Source: an uncultured Flavobacteriales bacterium (GTDB taxonomy: Bacteria; Bacteroidota; Bacteroidia; Flavobacteriales_D; Crocinitomicaceae). Taken from it: DNA of 64,000 nucleotides. A program made the position numbers and the translations under genes. Positions 24,411 through 33,563 of this stretch are shown one piece after another. Under the pieces are notes generated by a model, which saw nothing but the letters and a program-made list of their open reading frames with translations, ran no database searches and had not been told where the DNA came from. The stretch's first letter is position 1. Each line of letters starts with the position of its first letter. The stretch spans positions 107,534 to 171,533 of the forward strand of contig CALEIK010000016.1 in assembly GCA_937876195.1 (NCBI GenBank). Direction: 5' to 3'.

Positions 24411-26354
24411 TTAATCATTTAAAGCTAATTCCTCAACTATCGCTTTGTTCACTATTTCGGCAAACTCATTCGCTGTCATTACTCCTACATCTCCCGCACT
24501 ACGTTGTCTCACAGAAACTTTGTTGCCTTCAGCTTCTTGTTCTCCAATGATCAACATAAACGGAATTTTGTTGAGTTCTGACTCGCGTATCTTCTTACCT
24601 ATCTTTTCATTACGATCGTCAACGAAACCGCGAATATCGTAATTATTTAGCAATTGCAAAACATTTTCTGCGTATTCGTTGTATTTATCACTAATTGGCA
24701 ATATTGCGACCTGATCTGTTGTCAACCACAATGGGAAGTCTCCTCCACAGTGTTCAAGCAGTACCGCAACGAAACGTTCCATCGAACCAAATGGGGCACG
24801 GTGAATCATAACAGGTCGATGTTTTTGGTTGTCAGCACCTGTGTACTCCAATTCAAAACGCTCTGGCAGGTTGTAATCGACTTGAATTGTTCCCAATTGC
24901 CATTCACGTCCTAGCGCGTCTTCTACCATGAAGTCAAGCTTTGGACCGTAGAACGCTGCCTCACCATATTCAATAAAAGTGGACAAGTTTTTCTCAGCTG
25001 CCGCTTCAATGATTGCATTTTCTGCTTTGTCCCAATTTTCATCCGAACCAATGTATTTTTCTGGAGTTTCAGGATCTCGTAAAGAGATTTGTGCTTTGAA
25101 GTTCTCGAATTTCAATGTTTTGAAAATGTACAAGACTAAATCGATCACTTTTTTAAATTCATCCTTCACCTGATCTTGCATACAGAAAATGTGCGCATCA
25201 TCTTGTGTAAATCCTCGAACGCGCGTCAAACCGTGCAATTCACCCGATTGCTCGTAACGGTAAACAGTTCCAAACTCCGCAAAACGGATCGGAAGATCTT
25301 TGTACGAGCGAGGACGTGCCTTGAAAATCTCGCAGTGGTGCGGGCAGTTCATCGGTTTCAACAAGAACTCCTCGTCTTCATCCGGCGTGTTGATCGGTTG
25401 AAAAGAATCCTTCCCGTATTTCGCGTAATGTCCAGAACAAACATACAATTCCTTACTTCCAATATGTGGGGTAATGACTTGATCGTATCCTGCTTTTCTC
25501 TGTGCTTTCTTTAAAAAGTTTTCCAAACGCTCACGCAGTGCAGCACCTTTCGGTAACCACAAGGGCAGACCTTGACCAACGCGTTGAGAGAAAGTGAATA
25601 AATCCATTTCCTTCCCTAACTTTCTGTGATCGCGTGCTTTGGCTTGTTCAACTTTTTCTAGATAGTCAGTCAGCTCGCTGCTTTTTGGGAAAGTGATGCC
25701 GTAAATCCGTGTTAATTGTTTACGTGTTTCATCTCCACGCCAGTAAGCACCAGCAATGGAAGTTAATTTCACCGCTTTGATAAATCCAGTGTTTGGAATG
25801 TGTGGCCCACGGCAAAGATCAGTAAACGCTCCTTGTGTGTAGAAAGTAATCGAACCATCTTCCAATCCCTCCAACAATTCCAATTTATATTCATCACCTT
25901 TTTCTTTGAAATAGGCAATCGCCTCATCTTTTGAAATCTCTTTTCGAATGAATTCGCTTTTTTGTTTCGCCAATTCCTTCATTTTCTGCTCAATCTTCTC
26001 TAAATCAGCCTCAACAATTGAGTAGTCCATGAAATCTACATCGTAGTAGAATCCGTTTTTTACCGGAGGTCCGATCGCCAATTTAATTCCAGGGTAGAAA
26101 AACTCCAGTGCTTCAGCCATTAGGTGCGCAGAAGAGTGCCACATGGTTGATTTACCATCCGTATCGTTCCAGGTGAGTAATTGCAAGGTAGCATCGTTAT
26201 TGATTGGACGATTGGCGTCAATCACCTCGTCGTTTACCTTTGCTGCAAGTACATTGCGCGCCAATCCTTCTGAGATGCTTAAAGCAACATCCATGGCAGA
26301 AGTTCCAGCGTCAACTTGTCTCACCGATCCGTCTGGTAACGTAATTTTTATCAT
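24411..26354 (-). CDS. thrS: Threonyl-tRNA synthetase
   Basis: A 647-aa class II aminoacyl-tRNA synthetase of normal length. It has an N-terminal TGS domain and an editing domain with HSSAHLMAEAL (His-x3-His). The catalytic core has MNCPHHCEIF and the motif 3 region GSMERFVAVLLEHCGG. The anticodon-binding domain is at the C-terminus. First gene of the thrS-infC-rpmI-rplT operon. Confidence 0.98.
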   Translation of the reverse strand: MIKITLPDGSVRQVDAGTSAMDVALSISEGLARNVLAAKVNDEVIDANRPINNDATLQLLTWNDTDGKSTMWHSSAHLMAEALEFFYPGIKLAIGPPVKNGFYYDVDFMDYSIVEADLEKIEQKMKELAKQKSEFIRKEISKDEAIAYFKEKGDEYKLELLEGLEDGSITFYTQGAFTDLCRGPHIPNTGFIKAVKLTSIAGAYWRGDETRKQLTRIYGITFPKSSELTDYLEKVEQAKARDHRKLGKEMDLFTFSQRVGQGLPLWLPKGAALRERLENFLKKAQRKAGYDQVITPHIGSKELYVCSGHYAKYGKDSFQPINTPDEDEEFLLKPMNCPHHCEIFKARPRSYKDLPIRFAEFGTVYRYEQSGELHGLTRVRGFTQDDAHIFCMQDQVKDEFKKVIDLVLYIFKTLKFENFKAQISLRDPETPEKYIGSDENWDKAENAIIEAAAEKNLSTFIEYGEAAFYGPKLDFMVEDALGREWQLGTIQVDYNLPERFELEYTGADNQKHRPVMIHRAPFGSMERFVAVLLEHCGGDFPLWLTTDQVAILPISDKYNEYAENVLQLLNNYDIRGFVDDRNEKIGKKIRESELNKIPFMLIIGEQEAEGNKVSVRQRSAGDVGVMTANEFAEIVNKAIVEELALND

Positions 26355-26445
26355 TTTACTTTTCTGAAATTAGAGGGCAAATGTAATGAAATCCTATGAG
26401 AATGGACGGTAGGCGAGAAGAATTAATATTAAATAACACGATTTA

Positions 26446-26477
26446 TTTGGTGGATTAATTTATTCATCGTAATATTG
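26446..26477 (+). promoter_or_regulatory. Promoter of the arsenic operon
   Basis: TTTG (26446-26449), 20 bases, then TAATATTG (26470-26477), close to the Bacteroidota consensus TTTG-N20-TAnnTTTG. The palindrome ATTGCAAT overlaps its 3' edge and may be part of an ArsR operator. Confidence 0.6.
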
Positions 26478-26494
26478 CAATGTAACAATTAACT

Positions 26495-26830
26495 ATGGGA
26501 CTTACACGAACAGATTTATTTACGGAAGAGCAAAACACCATCGCATTGATGGCCAAAGCGTTCAATCATCCAGCGAGGGTAGCAATTTTGCAGCATTTGC
26601 TTAAGAAAAATGAATGCATCAATTCCGATTTGATGAGTGAGCTGGGACTTGCGCAAGCAACAATCAGTCAGCACTTAAAGGAATTAAAAGCAATCGGAAT
26701 TATTCAAGGAACGATTGAGGGGACTGCGATGAATTATTGCATTCACCCTACGACTTGGTTGAAAATTCGAGAAACGTTTAACTCCTTGTTCGATCAACAT
26801 GCGTGTTGCGGAGGATCTAGTTGTTGTTAG
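26495..26830 (+). CDS. arsR: ArsR-family repressor
   Basis: This 111-aa winged-helix repressor has the HTH segment LAQATISQHLKELKAIGIIQG. Its C-terminus ends HACCGGSSCC, a cysteine cluster suited to binding arsenite, although the usual ArsR metal site is in the HTH helix. It heads the operon with DUF6428, an arsenate reductase and an ACR3 pump, so it is expected to repress that operon until arsenite or antimonite binds. Confidence 0.9.
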   Translation: MGLTRTDLFTEEQNTIALMAKAFNHPARVAILQHLLKKNECINSDLMSELGLAQATISQHLKELKAIGIIQGTIEGTAMNYCIHPTTWLKIRETFNSLFDQHACCGGSSCC

Positions 26831-26862
26831 AGAAAAAAATAAACTAAAAAAAAAGGAAAAAA

Positions 26863-27333
26863 ATGAAATTAGCAGAATTTAAAGAGATTTTAAAAGGTAA
26901 ATTGACGATCGGTTTTCAATTGCCCAATGGAGAATTAGTTCCAAGTCACTTTCACGTGACAGAAGTGGGACAGGTGACAAAGAAATTCATTGATTGTGGA
27001 GGAACGATTCGCGATGAAAAAGTCGTGAACTTCCAATTGTGGGAAGCAAATGATTACGATCACCGCTTGCACCCAGAAAAATTGGTCAATATCATTGAGT
27101 TATCGGAGCGATTGCTGGGATTGGAGAATTCAGAAATTGAAGTCGAATACCAAGGGAATACGATCGGAAAGTACGGACTTGATTATCAGGGTGAACATTT
27201 TTTGTTAACTTCAACAACAACGGACTGCTTGGCGAAGGATAAATGTGGCATCCCGGTCGAGAAGCAAAAGGTACAGTTATCTTCGGTAGGAAAATCCGAT
27301 GCTTGCTGTACTCCAGGTGGTGGATGCTGTTAA
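26863..27333 (+). CDS. DUF6428 family protein of the arsenic operon
   Basis: This 156-aa protein matches the family often found after arsR in Bacteroidota: FQLPNGELVPSHFHVTEVG, then FIDCGGTIRDEKVVNFQLW. It ends ACCTPGGGCC, a cysteine-rich tail like that of the repressor before it. It has no recognisable catalytic site. Role unknown. A metalloid-binding chaperone or carrier is an inference from the tail and the position. Confidence 0.8.
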   Translation: MKLAEFKEILKGKLTIGFQLPNGELVPSHFHVTEVGQVTKKFIDCGGTIRDEKVVNFQLWEANDYDHRLHPEKLVNIIELSERLLGLENSEIEVEYQGNTIGKYGLDYQGEHFLLTSTTTDCLAKDKCGIPVEKQKVQLSSVGKSDACCTPGGGCC

Positions 27334-27345
27334 ACAGGAAAAATT

Positions 27346-27966
27346 ATGTTAGAAACGATTAAAAGTGTTGTACGAAAACTTGAATTGGCTCACATTTCTG
27401 ATGAACGCAAAAAGGAGCTAGACTTAATGGTGACCTATGTCGGAACCAAATTGAGTTTGGACGAGGAAATCAACTTAATTTTCATTTGCACGCATAATTC
27501 ACGAAGAAGTCAATTTGCTCAAGTATGGGCGAAGGTGGCAGCAGATTATTACGACATCCCATTGGATTCGTTTTCAGGTGGAGTAACGGTGACTGCTTGT
27601 AATGAACGTACTGTGGCATCTTTGGAACGATCCGGATTTGTAATTACCTCAGAAGGGGAAGAAAATCCTAGATATTTGCTTGTGTATGGAGCCGATGAAC
27701 GCAAATTGATCTTGTTTTCTAAGTTGTATGACGACATTTTTAATCCCGCCGAGAATTTTGCGGCGATCATGACCTGTTCAGATGCGGATGAAAATTGTCC
27801 AGTAATTTCAGGAGCTGAAGTTCGTATTCCGCTCACTTACAAGGATCCTAAGATGTATGACGATACAGAGTCAGAATCAGAAATGTATGACGCATGCTCA
27901 CTAAAAATTGCCAGTGAAATGGTGTATGTGTTTTCAAGAGTAAAATCGAATGGGGCAAGAGAATAG
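27346..27966 (+). CDS. Arsenate reductase, low-molecular-weight phosphatase type
   Basis: This 206-aa protein has a P-loop near the start, IFICTHNSRRSQFAQVWA, which is CxxNxxRS-like, as in thioredoxin-coupled ArsC of the LMW-PTPase fold. Additional cysteines lie in TACNERT and TCSDADENC. The usual ArsC of this fold is about 140 aa, so the N-terminal 35 residues and the C-terminal about 40 residues are extra. It would reduce arsenate to arsenite for export by the next gene, whose start overlaps its end by 17 bp. Confidence 0.85.
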   Translation: MLETIKSVVRKLELAHISDERKKELDLMVTYVGTKLSLDEEINLIFICTHNSRRSQFAQVWAKVAADYYDIPLDSFSGGVTVTACNERTVASLERSGFVITSEGEENPRYLLVYGADERKLILFSKLYDDIFNPAENFAAIMTCSDADENCPVISGAEVRIPLTYKDPKMYDDTESESEMYDACSLKIASEMVYVFSRVKSNGARE

Positions 27967-29008
27967 GATTGGATTTTTTGAAAAATACCTGACCGTTTGG
28001 GTAATCCTCTGCATGATTGCGGGAATTGTACTTGGTTTCATTTCTGGTGATGCAGTTCATGTATTAAGCGATTGGAACATTGGGACTGTCAACCTACCCG
28101 TTGCGATATTGGTTTGGTTCATGATCTATCCAATGATGGTACAAATTGATTTCTCATCCATTCGAGACGTTTCAAAAAATATGACGGGACTGAGTTTAAC
28201 TGTTGTGGTGAATTGGTTGATAAAACCGTTCACCATGGCAGTTTTTGGCCATGTCTTTTTCTACTTTGTGTACGAAGCATGGATTACGCCCGAAGATGCA
28301 GAACAGTACTTAGCAGGAGCGATTTTACTCGGTGCTGCGCCTTGTACCGCAATGGTGTTTGTATGGTCGTACTTAACAAAAGGCGATGCGAATTACACCT
28401 TGGTGCAGGTCTCAGTGAATGATTTGATTTTGTTGGTCGCATTCATTCCAATTGTTGGTTTTTTATTCGCGTACTTTGGAATTTCCTTTTCGGGAGAGGA
28501 TGGAGAAATTGGAATTCCCTACAAAACACTGATTACTTCGGTGGTTGTTTTTGTCGTCATTCCCTTGATTGCTGGTTACCTGTCGAATAAAATACTGAGA
28601 AAAGTCAAAGGAGAAGTGTGGTTTCACGATACATTTTTGCGCAGGTTGAAACCGATTTCGATCATTGCCTTGTTGTCGACGTTGGTACTGATTTTTGCAT
28701 TTCAAGGAGAGAAAATCATCTTCAATCCCTTGGCTATTTTGTTGATTGCGATCCCGCTGACCTTGCAGACGTATTTCATCTTTTTCATCTCCTGGTTTGC
28801 AGGAAAGCGTCTAAAATTGAAGCACAACATTTGCGCACCCTCAGCAATGATTGGAGCAAGTAACTTCTTTGAGCTTGCTGTTGCTGTGGCAATTGCCCTT
28901 TTTGGACTGAATTCAGGGGCATCGCTAGCGACTGTTGTCGGTGTGTTAATTGAGGTGCCAATCATGCTTTCTTTGGTCTATTTTGCCAATAGAAACAAGT
29001 ATTCATGA
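27950..29008 (+). CDS. Arsenite efflux transporter ACR3
   Basis: This 352-aa protein with about ten hydrophobic segments shows the ACR3 signature LGAAPCTAMVFVWSYL and the later ASNFFELAVAVAIALFG, so it is of the BASS superfamily. It exports arsenite (and possibly antimonite) using the membrane potential. The start overlaps the reductase gene, so expression is coupled. Length and motifs are normal. It is distinct from the ArsB pump family despite the same role. Confidence 0.95.
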   Translation: MGQENRIGFFEKYLTVWVILCMIAGIVLGFISGDAVHVLSDWNIGTVNLPVAILVWFMIYPMMVQIDFSSIRDVSKNMTGLSLTVVVNWLIKPFTMAVFGHVFFYFVYEAWITPEDAEQYLAGAILLGAAPCTAMVFVWSYLTKGDANYTLVQVSVNDLILLVAFIPIVGFLFAYFGISFSGEDGEIGIPYKTLITSVVVFVVIPLIAGYLSNKILRKVKGEVWFHDTFLRRLKPISIIALLSTLVLIFAFQGEKIIFNPLAILLIAIPLTLQTYFIFFISWFAGKRLKLKHNICAPSAMIGASNFFELAVAVAIALFGLNSGASLATVVGVLIEVPIMLSLVYFANRNKYS

Positions 29009-29062
29009 TGAAAATCATGTATCAAAGTAACATAGATTACAATTCGTTCAGGAGAGCTGATG

Positions 29063-29070
29063 TACCTTTG
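29063..29070 (+). promoter_or_regulatory. Candidate -7 element TACCTTTG
   Basis: Matches TAnnTTTG 25 bp before the start of the MBL-rhodanese gene. No clear -33 element at the right distance. Confidence 0.3.
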
Positions 29071-29094
29071 TTATGAAAATAAAAACTTAGAAAT

Positions 29095-30507
29095 ATGAAA
29101 GTAGAACAAATTTATACCGGATGCATAGCACATGCAGCGTATTATATAGAAAGTAAGGGTGAAGTAGCGATTTTTGACCCCTTGAGAGAAGTTCAGCCGT
29201 ACATCGATAGAGCCAACGCTGACAATGCCAAGATAAAGTACGTTTTTGAAACGCATTTTCACGCAGATTTTGTCAGTGGTCACTTAGATTTGGCAAAGAA
29301 AACAGGAGCGAAAATCGTTTATGGTCCCACGGCAAAGCCTGGATTTGAGGCAATTGTTGCTGAAGACAACCAAGTATTTGAATTAGGCGATTATAAAATC
29401 AAGGTGATTCACACACCCGGTCACACGATGGAAAGCACAACCTACTTGCTAATAGACGAAAACGGAAAGGAACATGGAATTATCACAGGTGATACCCTAT
29501 TCATTGGCGATGTCGGGCGACCTGATTTGGCACAACACGTCATCGCGGATTTAACCCAAGAAAAATTGGCGAGTCACTTGTATGATTCGTTGCGCAACAG
29601 AATTATGCCTTTGTCGGACGACTTAATTGTTTACCCGAATCACGGCGCAGGAAGCGCTTGTGGCAAGAAAATGAGCAAGGAAACGACAGATACCTTAGGA
29701 AATCAAAAGAAAACCAATTATGCATTGCGTGCGGACATGACACGCGAAGAGTTTATTGAAGAATTGCTCACAGGTTTGACAACTCCTCCAGGATACTTCC
29801 CGAAAAATGTGTTGATGAACATTCAAGGTTATGAAAGTCTCGATACGATTTTGGACCGAGGAAAAAATGGCTTAACTCCAGAAGCATTTGAACTGTTAGC
29901 AAACGAAACCGGTGCATTGGTATTGGATACAAGAGCTCCAGAAGTTTTCGCGAAGGGGTTTATTCCAAACTCCATTAACATTGGACTCGAAGGAAACTTC
30001 GCGATGTGGGTAGGGGAGATGATACCAGACATTCAACAACAAATCTTGTTGGTAACAGATGAAGGTAAGGAGGAAGAAGCAATCATTCGATTATCCAGAG
30101 TTGGTTACGACAATTCCATTGGTTACCTAGAAGGAGGATTTAAGTCATGGAAGGAAGCGGGGAAGGAAATCGATTCAGTTGAAAGATTGACAGCAAAAGA
30201 TTTAGAAGCGATGTATGGAAAAGCGCCAATCATCATTGATGTTCGCAGAAAGAGCGAATTTGACTCAGAACATGTAGTGAATGCGGTCAACATTCCTCTC
30301 AACGAGTTGAATCAACACTTAAGTGAAATTCCAAAGGAAAAACAATTTGTGATGCACTGTGCAGGTGGATACCGAAGTATGATTGCCGCTTCAATTTTAA
30401 AATCACGTGGCTACCATAATTTTAAAGACGTCGAAGGCGGAATGACAGAATTGTTAAAAACAGACATTCCAAAAACGGAGTATGTTTGTCCGACTACGTT
30501 GTTGTAA
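29095..30507 (+). CDS. Metallo-beta-lactamase-fold persulfide dioxygenase with rhodanese domains
   Basis: This 470-aa protein has an N-terminal metallo-hydrolase domain: HFHADFVSGHLDL, HTPGHTMEST and GDTLFIGDVGRPDL, the ethylmalonic-encephalopathy-1-like pattern. Two rhodanese domains follow. The second carries the active Cys in MHCAGGYRSM, while the first (LVLDTRAPEVFAKGF) lacks an evident Cys and may be inactive. Proteins of this layout (CstB-like) oxidise persulfides to sulfite or thiosulfate. It stands after the arsenic operon on its own likely promoter, perhaps as part of sulfide detoxification. Confidence 0.85.
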   Translation: MKVEQIYTGCIAHAAYYIESKGEVAIFDPLREVQPYIDRANADNAKIKYVFETHFHADFVSGHLDLAKKTGAKIVYGPTAKPGFEAIVAEDNQVFELGDYKIKVIHTPGHTMESTTYLLIDENGKEHGIITGDTLFIGDVGRPDLAQHVIADLTQEKLASHLYDSLRNRIMPLSDDLIVYPNHGAGSACGKKMSKETTDTLGNQKKTNYALRADMTREEFIEELLTGLTTPPGYFPKNVLMNIQGYESLDTILDRGKNGLTPEAFELLANETGALVLDTRAPEVFAKGFIPNSINIGLEGNFAMWVGEMIPDIQQQILLVTDEGKEEEAIIRLSRVGYDNSIGYLEGGFKSWKEAGKEIDSVERLTAKDLEAMYGKAPIIIDVRRKSEFDSEHVVNAVNIPLNELNQHLSEIPKEKQFVMHCAGGYRSMIAASILKSRGYHNFKDVEGGMTELLKTDIPKTEYVCPTTLL

Positions 30508-30530
30508 ACGTTCGCAGATAATAGTAATTG

Positions 30531-30559
30531 AGGAGAAACAAAGTTTCTCCTTTTTTTTT
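30531..30559 (+). terminator. Terminator of the MBL-rhodanese gene
   Basis: A 9-bp stem AGGAGAAAC/GTTTCTCCT around AAA, followed by at least eight T. Confidence 0.85.
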
Positions 30560-30656
30560 GCAAATTATACACAAGATGCGCAGCAACTTGAACCAGAGAA
30601 AACGAAATTTTCGAAGACGAAAGCTCGGACGGGAAGTCCGATAAGCTTGAGGTACG

Positions 30657-30756
30657 ACCGAGGGTCGCCGGAAGTAACATATTAAAAACAAAAAAAGGTC
30701 CTGATTTCTCAAGACCTTCTGGGTGGAAGACCGGGCTCGAACCGGCGACCCTCGGT
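30657..30756. repeat. 15-bp inverted repeat formed with the tRNA-His gene
   Basis: ACCGAGGGTCGCCGG at 30657-30671 is identical to the minus-strand tRNA-His sequence at 30742-30756, so a 15-nt piece of the tRNA anticodon/variable/T-arm region is present again in inverted orientation about 70 bp away. Confidence 0.7.
30688..30718 (-). terminator. Terminator of tRNA-His
   Basis: A 10-bp stem (30695-30704 with 30709-30718), TTTC loop, A-run on the left giving a U-tract on the minus strand. Confidence 0.75.
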
Positions 30757-30796
30757 ACCACAAACCGATGCTCTAACCAACTGAGCTACAACCACC
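30722..30796 (-). tRNA. tRNA-His (GTG)
   Basis: Anticodon loop TTGTGGT with anticodon GTG, D-arm GCTC/GAGC, T-arm GCCGG-TTCGAGC-CCGGT, extra G(-1) facing discriminator C. The acceptor GTGGTTG/CTTCCAC has two T-T mismatches at positions 5-68 and 6-67, which is unusual. CCA is not encoded. Confidence 0.9.
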
Positions 30797-30910
30797 ATTT
30801 ATTTCTTCTAGCAATTCGTTGTGGCGAAGTTGCCTGTCCCGATCAAAACGACTTGCACTGAGCTTGTCGAATGTGAGTGGTGTATCGGGAAGCTACAACC
30901 ACTATTTATT
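30784..30910. repeat. Direct repeat of the tRNA-His 5' end flanking a REP-like palindrome
   Basis: AGCTACAACCACCATTTATT (30784-30803) recurs at 30891-30910 with one change, 107 bp apart. Between them TCCCGAT (30837-30843) and ATCGGGA (30884-30890) bracket a block containing CACTGAGCTTGTCGA, a sequence like common dispersed intergenic palindromes. Confidence 0.6.
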
Positions 30911-31032
30911 ATCAATTCAATGTGCTTAATTCGCTGAATTGAAGCGCAAAGATATGTAAAACTTCAAATAATTTATTAATCTCAATCATTTTTTTTAAAT
31001 TTAGGTAACAATGCATTCTAGTTGAATAAATT

Positions 31033-31545
31033 ATGGTTTCAAAAAACACAATTATTGAAGAATTTGAGCGACGAGTGTTTGAAGAATCGTATGCACGGAT
31101 CTATAAATGTTTGTCTCTCATCGATGAAAATCAGCTATGGAATTCCCCCCAAGGAAATATTGCTTCCGTTGGTTCATTGATACTGCATTTATCTGGAAAT
31201 GCTCGCCAGTGGATTTTATCAGGATTGGGAGGGGAGGTTGACAACCGAAATAGAGACGATGAGTTTATGATTCACAGAAATATCCGAAAGGCCGATTTTA
31301 TTTTCTTGCTCGAAAACCTGAAGGTGCAGCTGAAAAATTGTTTGCGTGATCTCGATGAATCGCAATTTGAAAGTCGCTATGAAATACAAGGTTTCAAGGT
31401 GACAGGTTTTTCTGTAATTGTTCACGTCATTGAGCATTTTTCGTATCACACAGGTCAGATTACCACTTTAACGAAACTACACACCAATCAGGAGACGGAT
31501 TATTACGCAGGACTCGACTTGGGTGCACAGAATCGTTTGAACTGA
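31033..31545 (+). CDS. DinB/YfiT-like putative metalloenzyme (DUF1572-like)
   Basis: This 170-aa four-helix protein has His residues spaced as in the DinB family: ILHLSGNARQWI and VIVHVIEHFSYHTGQITTL. These give a possible metal triad (His of LHLSGN, His of EHFSYH). DinB-fold enzymes are often thiol transferases or metal-dependent hydrolases. Substrate unknown. It appears monocistronic, following the tRNA-His region. Confidence 0.7.
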   Translation: MVSKNTIIEEFERRVFEESYARIYKCLSLIDENQLWNSPQGNIASVGSLILHLSGNARQWILSGLGGEVDNRNRDDEFMIHRNIRKADFIFLLENLKVQLKNCLRDLDESQFESRYEIQGFKVTGFSVIVHVIEHFSYHTGQITTLTKLHTNQETDYYAGLDLGAQNRLN

Positions 31546-31641
31546 ATAAAATAGATGCCCAAAACTACTTGTTAATAAACTTTACAAGATTTCAACTGTG
31601 AACTTCGGATTCTCTGCTATTTTTGTAGTAAATACATATTT

Positions 31642-32637
31642 ATGTTAAAGGTTGGAGTATTAGGAGCAGGACATTTGGGTAAAATTCACATCCGTTTGTT
31701 GCTTGAGTTGAATGATAAGTATGAATTTGTTGGTTTTTACGATCCAAGCGAATCAAATGCAAAGCAGGTTGAGGAAACATTTGGAATTAAGGCATTCCAT
31801 TCTGTGGATGAATTACTAGATGCTGTCGATTGTATTGATATTGTGACTCCAACGCTTTCCCATTATGATTGTGCAGTTAGCGCTTTAAGAAAAAGCAAGC
31901 ACGTTTTTATCGAAAAACCTGTTACTGAAACAACAGCCGAAGCAAAAATATTAATCGATCTTGCACATGAGGCAGGAGTGAAGGTGCAAGTTGGACATGT
32001 TGAGCGATTTAACCCAGCATTTCAAGCGGCTTTGCCTTATTTTAATAGTCCCATGTTCATTGAAACGCATCGTTTAGCGCAATTCAACCCGCGAGGAACA
32101 GATGTCCCTGTCGTTTTGGATTTAATGATTCATGACCTTGATGCTATTTTGAGCGTCGTTAAATCAGGTGTTAAGCGAATATCAGCATCAGGCGTGGCTG
32201 TAGTAAGTGATACTCCCGATATTGCAAATGCACGAATTGAATTTGACAATGGTTGTGTTGCAAATCTTACTGCAAGCAGAATTTCTATGAAGAATATGCG
32301 CAAATCTAGGTTCTTTCAAAAGGACGCGTATATCAGTGTCGACTTTTTAGCAAAAGAAATGGAAGTGGTGCGCATGGAAGATGTGCAAGGTGAACCTGAT
32401 CCTTTCGATATGGTATTCGATATGGGAGAAGGAAAACCAATAAAGAAAATCCTATTCGACAAGCCTACAATTGTTGAGACAAATGCAATAAAGGAAGAGC
32501 TATCAACCTTTTACGATGCCATTGTAAATGATACCACACCCATCGTACCAATCGAGGATGGTTACAACGCCCTGATGGTAGCACAACGCATTATGGAAAA
32601 ATTAAAGGCTTCAACACAATTGTCGAACAATATTTAA
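31642..32637 (+). CDS. Gfo/Idh/MocA family NAD(P)-dependent oxidoreductase
   Basis: This 331-aa protein has the Rossmann motif GVLGAGHLGKIH, the conserved EKPVTET with the catalytic Lys, and the second-domain VGHVERFNPAF with LDLMIHDLDAIL. The substrate is a sugar or sugar-related compound that cannot be named. It heads a plus-strand run of a lipoprotein and a polyprenyl-phosphate sugar transferase, so a surface polysaccharide role is plausible. A TATTTTTG sequence 17 bp upstream fits a -7 element. Confidence 0.85.
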   Translation: MLKVGVLGAGHLGKIHIRLLLELNDKYEFVGFYDPSESNAKQVEETFGIKAFHSVDELLDAVDCIDIVTPTLSHYDCAVSALRKSKHVFIEKPVTETTAEAKILIDLAHEAGVKVQVGHVERFNPAFQAALPYFNSPMFIETHRLAQFNPRGTDVPVVLDLMIHDLDAILSVVKSGVKRISASGVAVVSDTPDIANARIEFDNGCVANLTASRISMKNMRKSRFFQKDAYISVDFLAKEMEVVRMEDVQGEPDPFDMVFDMGEGKPIKKILFDKPTIVETNAIKEELSTFYDAIVNDTTPIVPIEDGYNALMVAQRIMEKLKASTQLSNNI

Positions 32638-32672
32638 TTTATTTCAGCGTTCTAATTCTATTAACTGTGCTT

Positions 32673-33563
32673 ATGAAACGGGTTTTTACTATCTTTTTAC
32701 CTTGTCTATTACTTGTAGGCTGTATCAAAAACAATCCAGATCCCTCTTGGATTGAAGTGGGTGTTTGGGACTTGCAAGAAAATCCAAATTCAGTTAATCC
32801 AACGGGTGTTTTGACAGAAAATATTTCTGACGCTTGGGTCTATATGGATGGTGAATTGGTAGGTGTTTTTGAAGTGCCCTTCAAGATTCCAATTTTGGAT
32901 AAAGGCACGCATAAATTTGAAATTTATCCTGCGGTCAAGAACAATGGTATTTCAGCCACAAAAAAGATTTATCCCTTTTTACAACCTTATGAAGTTACGG
33001 TTGACCTGGTTCAAAATGAAACAGTGTACATTGATCTCGTGACCAGCTATTATTCAAGTGTAAAGTTCTGGGTAGAGGATTTCGAAGACAGTACGTTCGA
33101 AATAGCAGATGGCACCACCACTACAGTGAGTTTAGAAAGAACGGATGATGCTTCTGTGTTGAATCCTTCAATTAATGAAGGGTATTTTGGAAGAATACAA
33201 TTGGATGCCACCAATAACCTTTGGGTGGGTTCCACGATTGCGAATAGTGGAGGAACCATCATGATGAATTTACCACGTGGACAAGAAGTTTATTTAGAAA
33301 TAGATTATCACAACACAAATCAATTAGTAACAGGCGTTCTTGCGATTAGCAGTGGAGGAGCTGCAACTGATAATGTTCATGTGCGTTTAAACCAACAAGA
33401 GGATGGAGAGGTTGTGTGGAAGAAAATTTACATTGATTTAAGAGAAATAGTTTCTGCTTCTACAAGTGCACAATATTTTGAATTTTCATTTCAGTCGTTG
33501 TTGGATGAGGGTGCATCTTCAGGTGAGGTAAACATTGATAACATTAAAGCGGTGTATTTTTAG
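32673..33563 (+). CDS. Putative lipoprotein of unknown function
   Basis: A protein of 296 aa. The start MKRVFTIFLPCLLLVGC gives a lipoprotein signal with lipobox LVGC. The rest is beta-rich (EVPFKIPILDKGTHKFEI, VYLEIDYHNTNQL), with no family that I recognise. The ATG at 32673 is chosen over the upstream GTG because it places the signal peptide correctly. It directly precedes the sugar-transferase gene (stop and next ATG are adjacent), so they may act together at the envelope. Confidence 0.7.
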   Translation: MKRVFTIFLPCLLLVGCIKNNPDPSWIEVGVWDLQENPNSVNPTGVLTENISDAWVYMDGELVGVFEVPFKIPILDKGTHKFEIYPAVKNNGISATKKIYPFLQPYEVTVDLVQNETVYIDLVTSYYSSVKFWVEDFEDSTFEIADGTTTTVSLERTDDASVLNPSINEGYFGRIQLDATNNLWVGSTIANSGGTIMMNLPRGQEVYLEIDYHNTNQLVTGVLAISSGGAATDNVHVRLNQQEDGEVVWKKIYIDLREIVSASTSAQYFEFSFQSLLDEGASSGEVNIDNIKAVYF

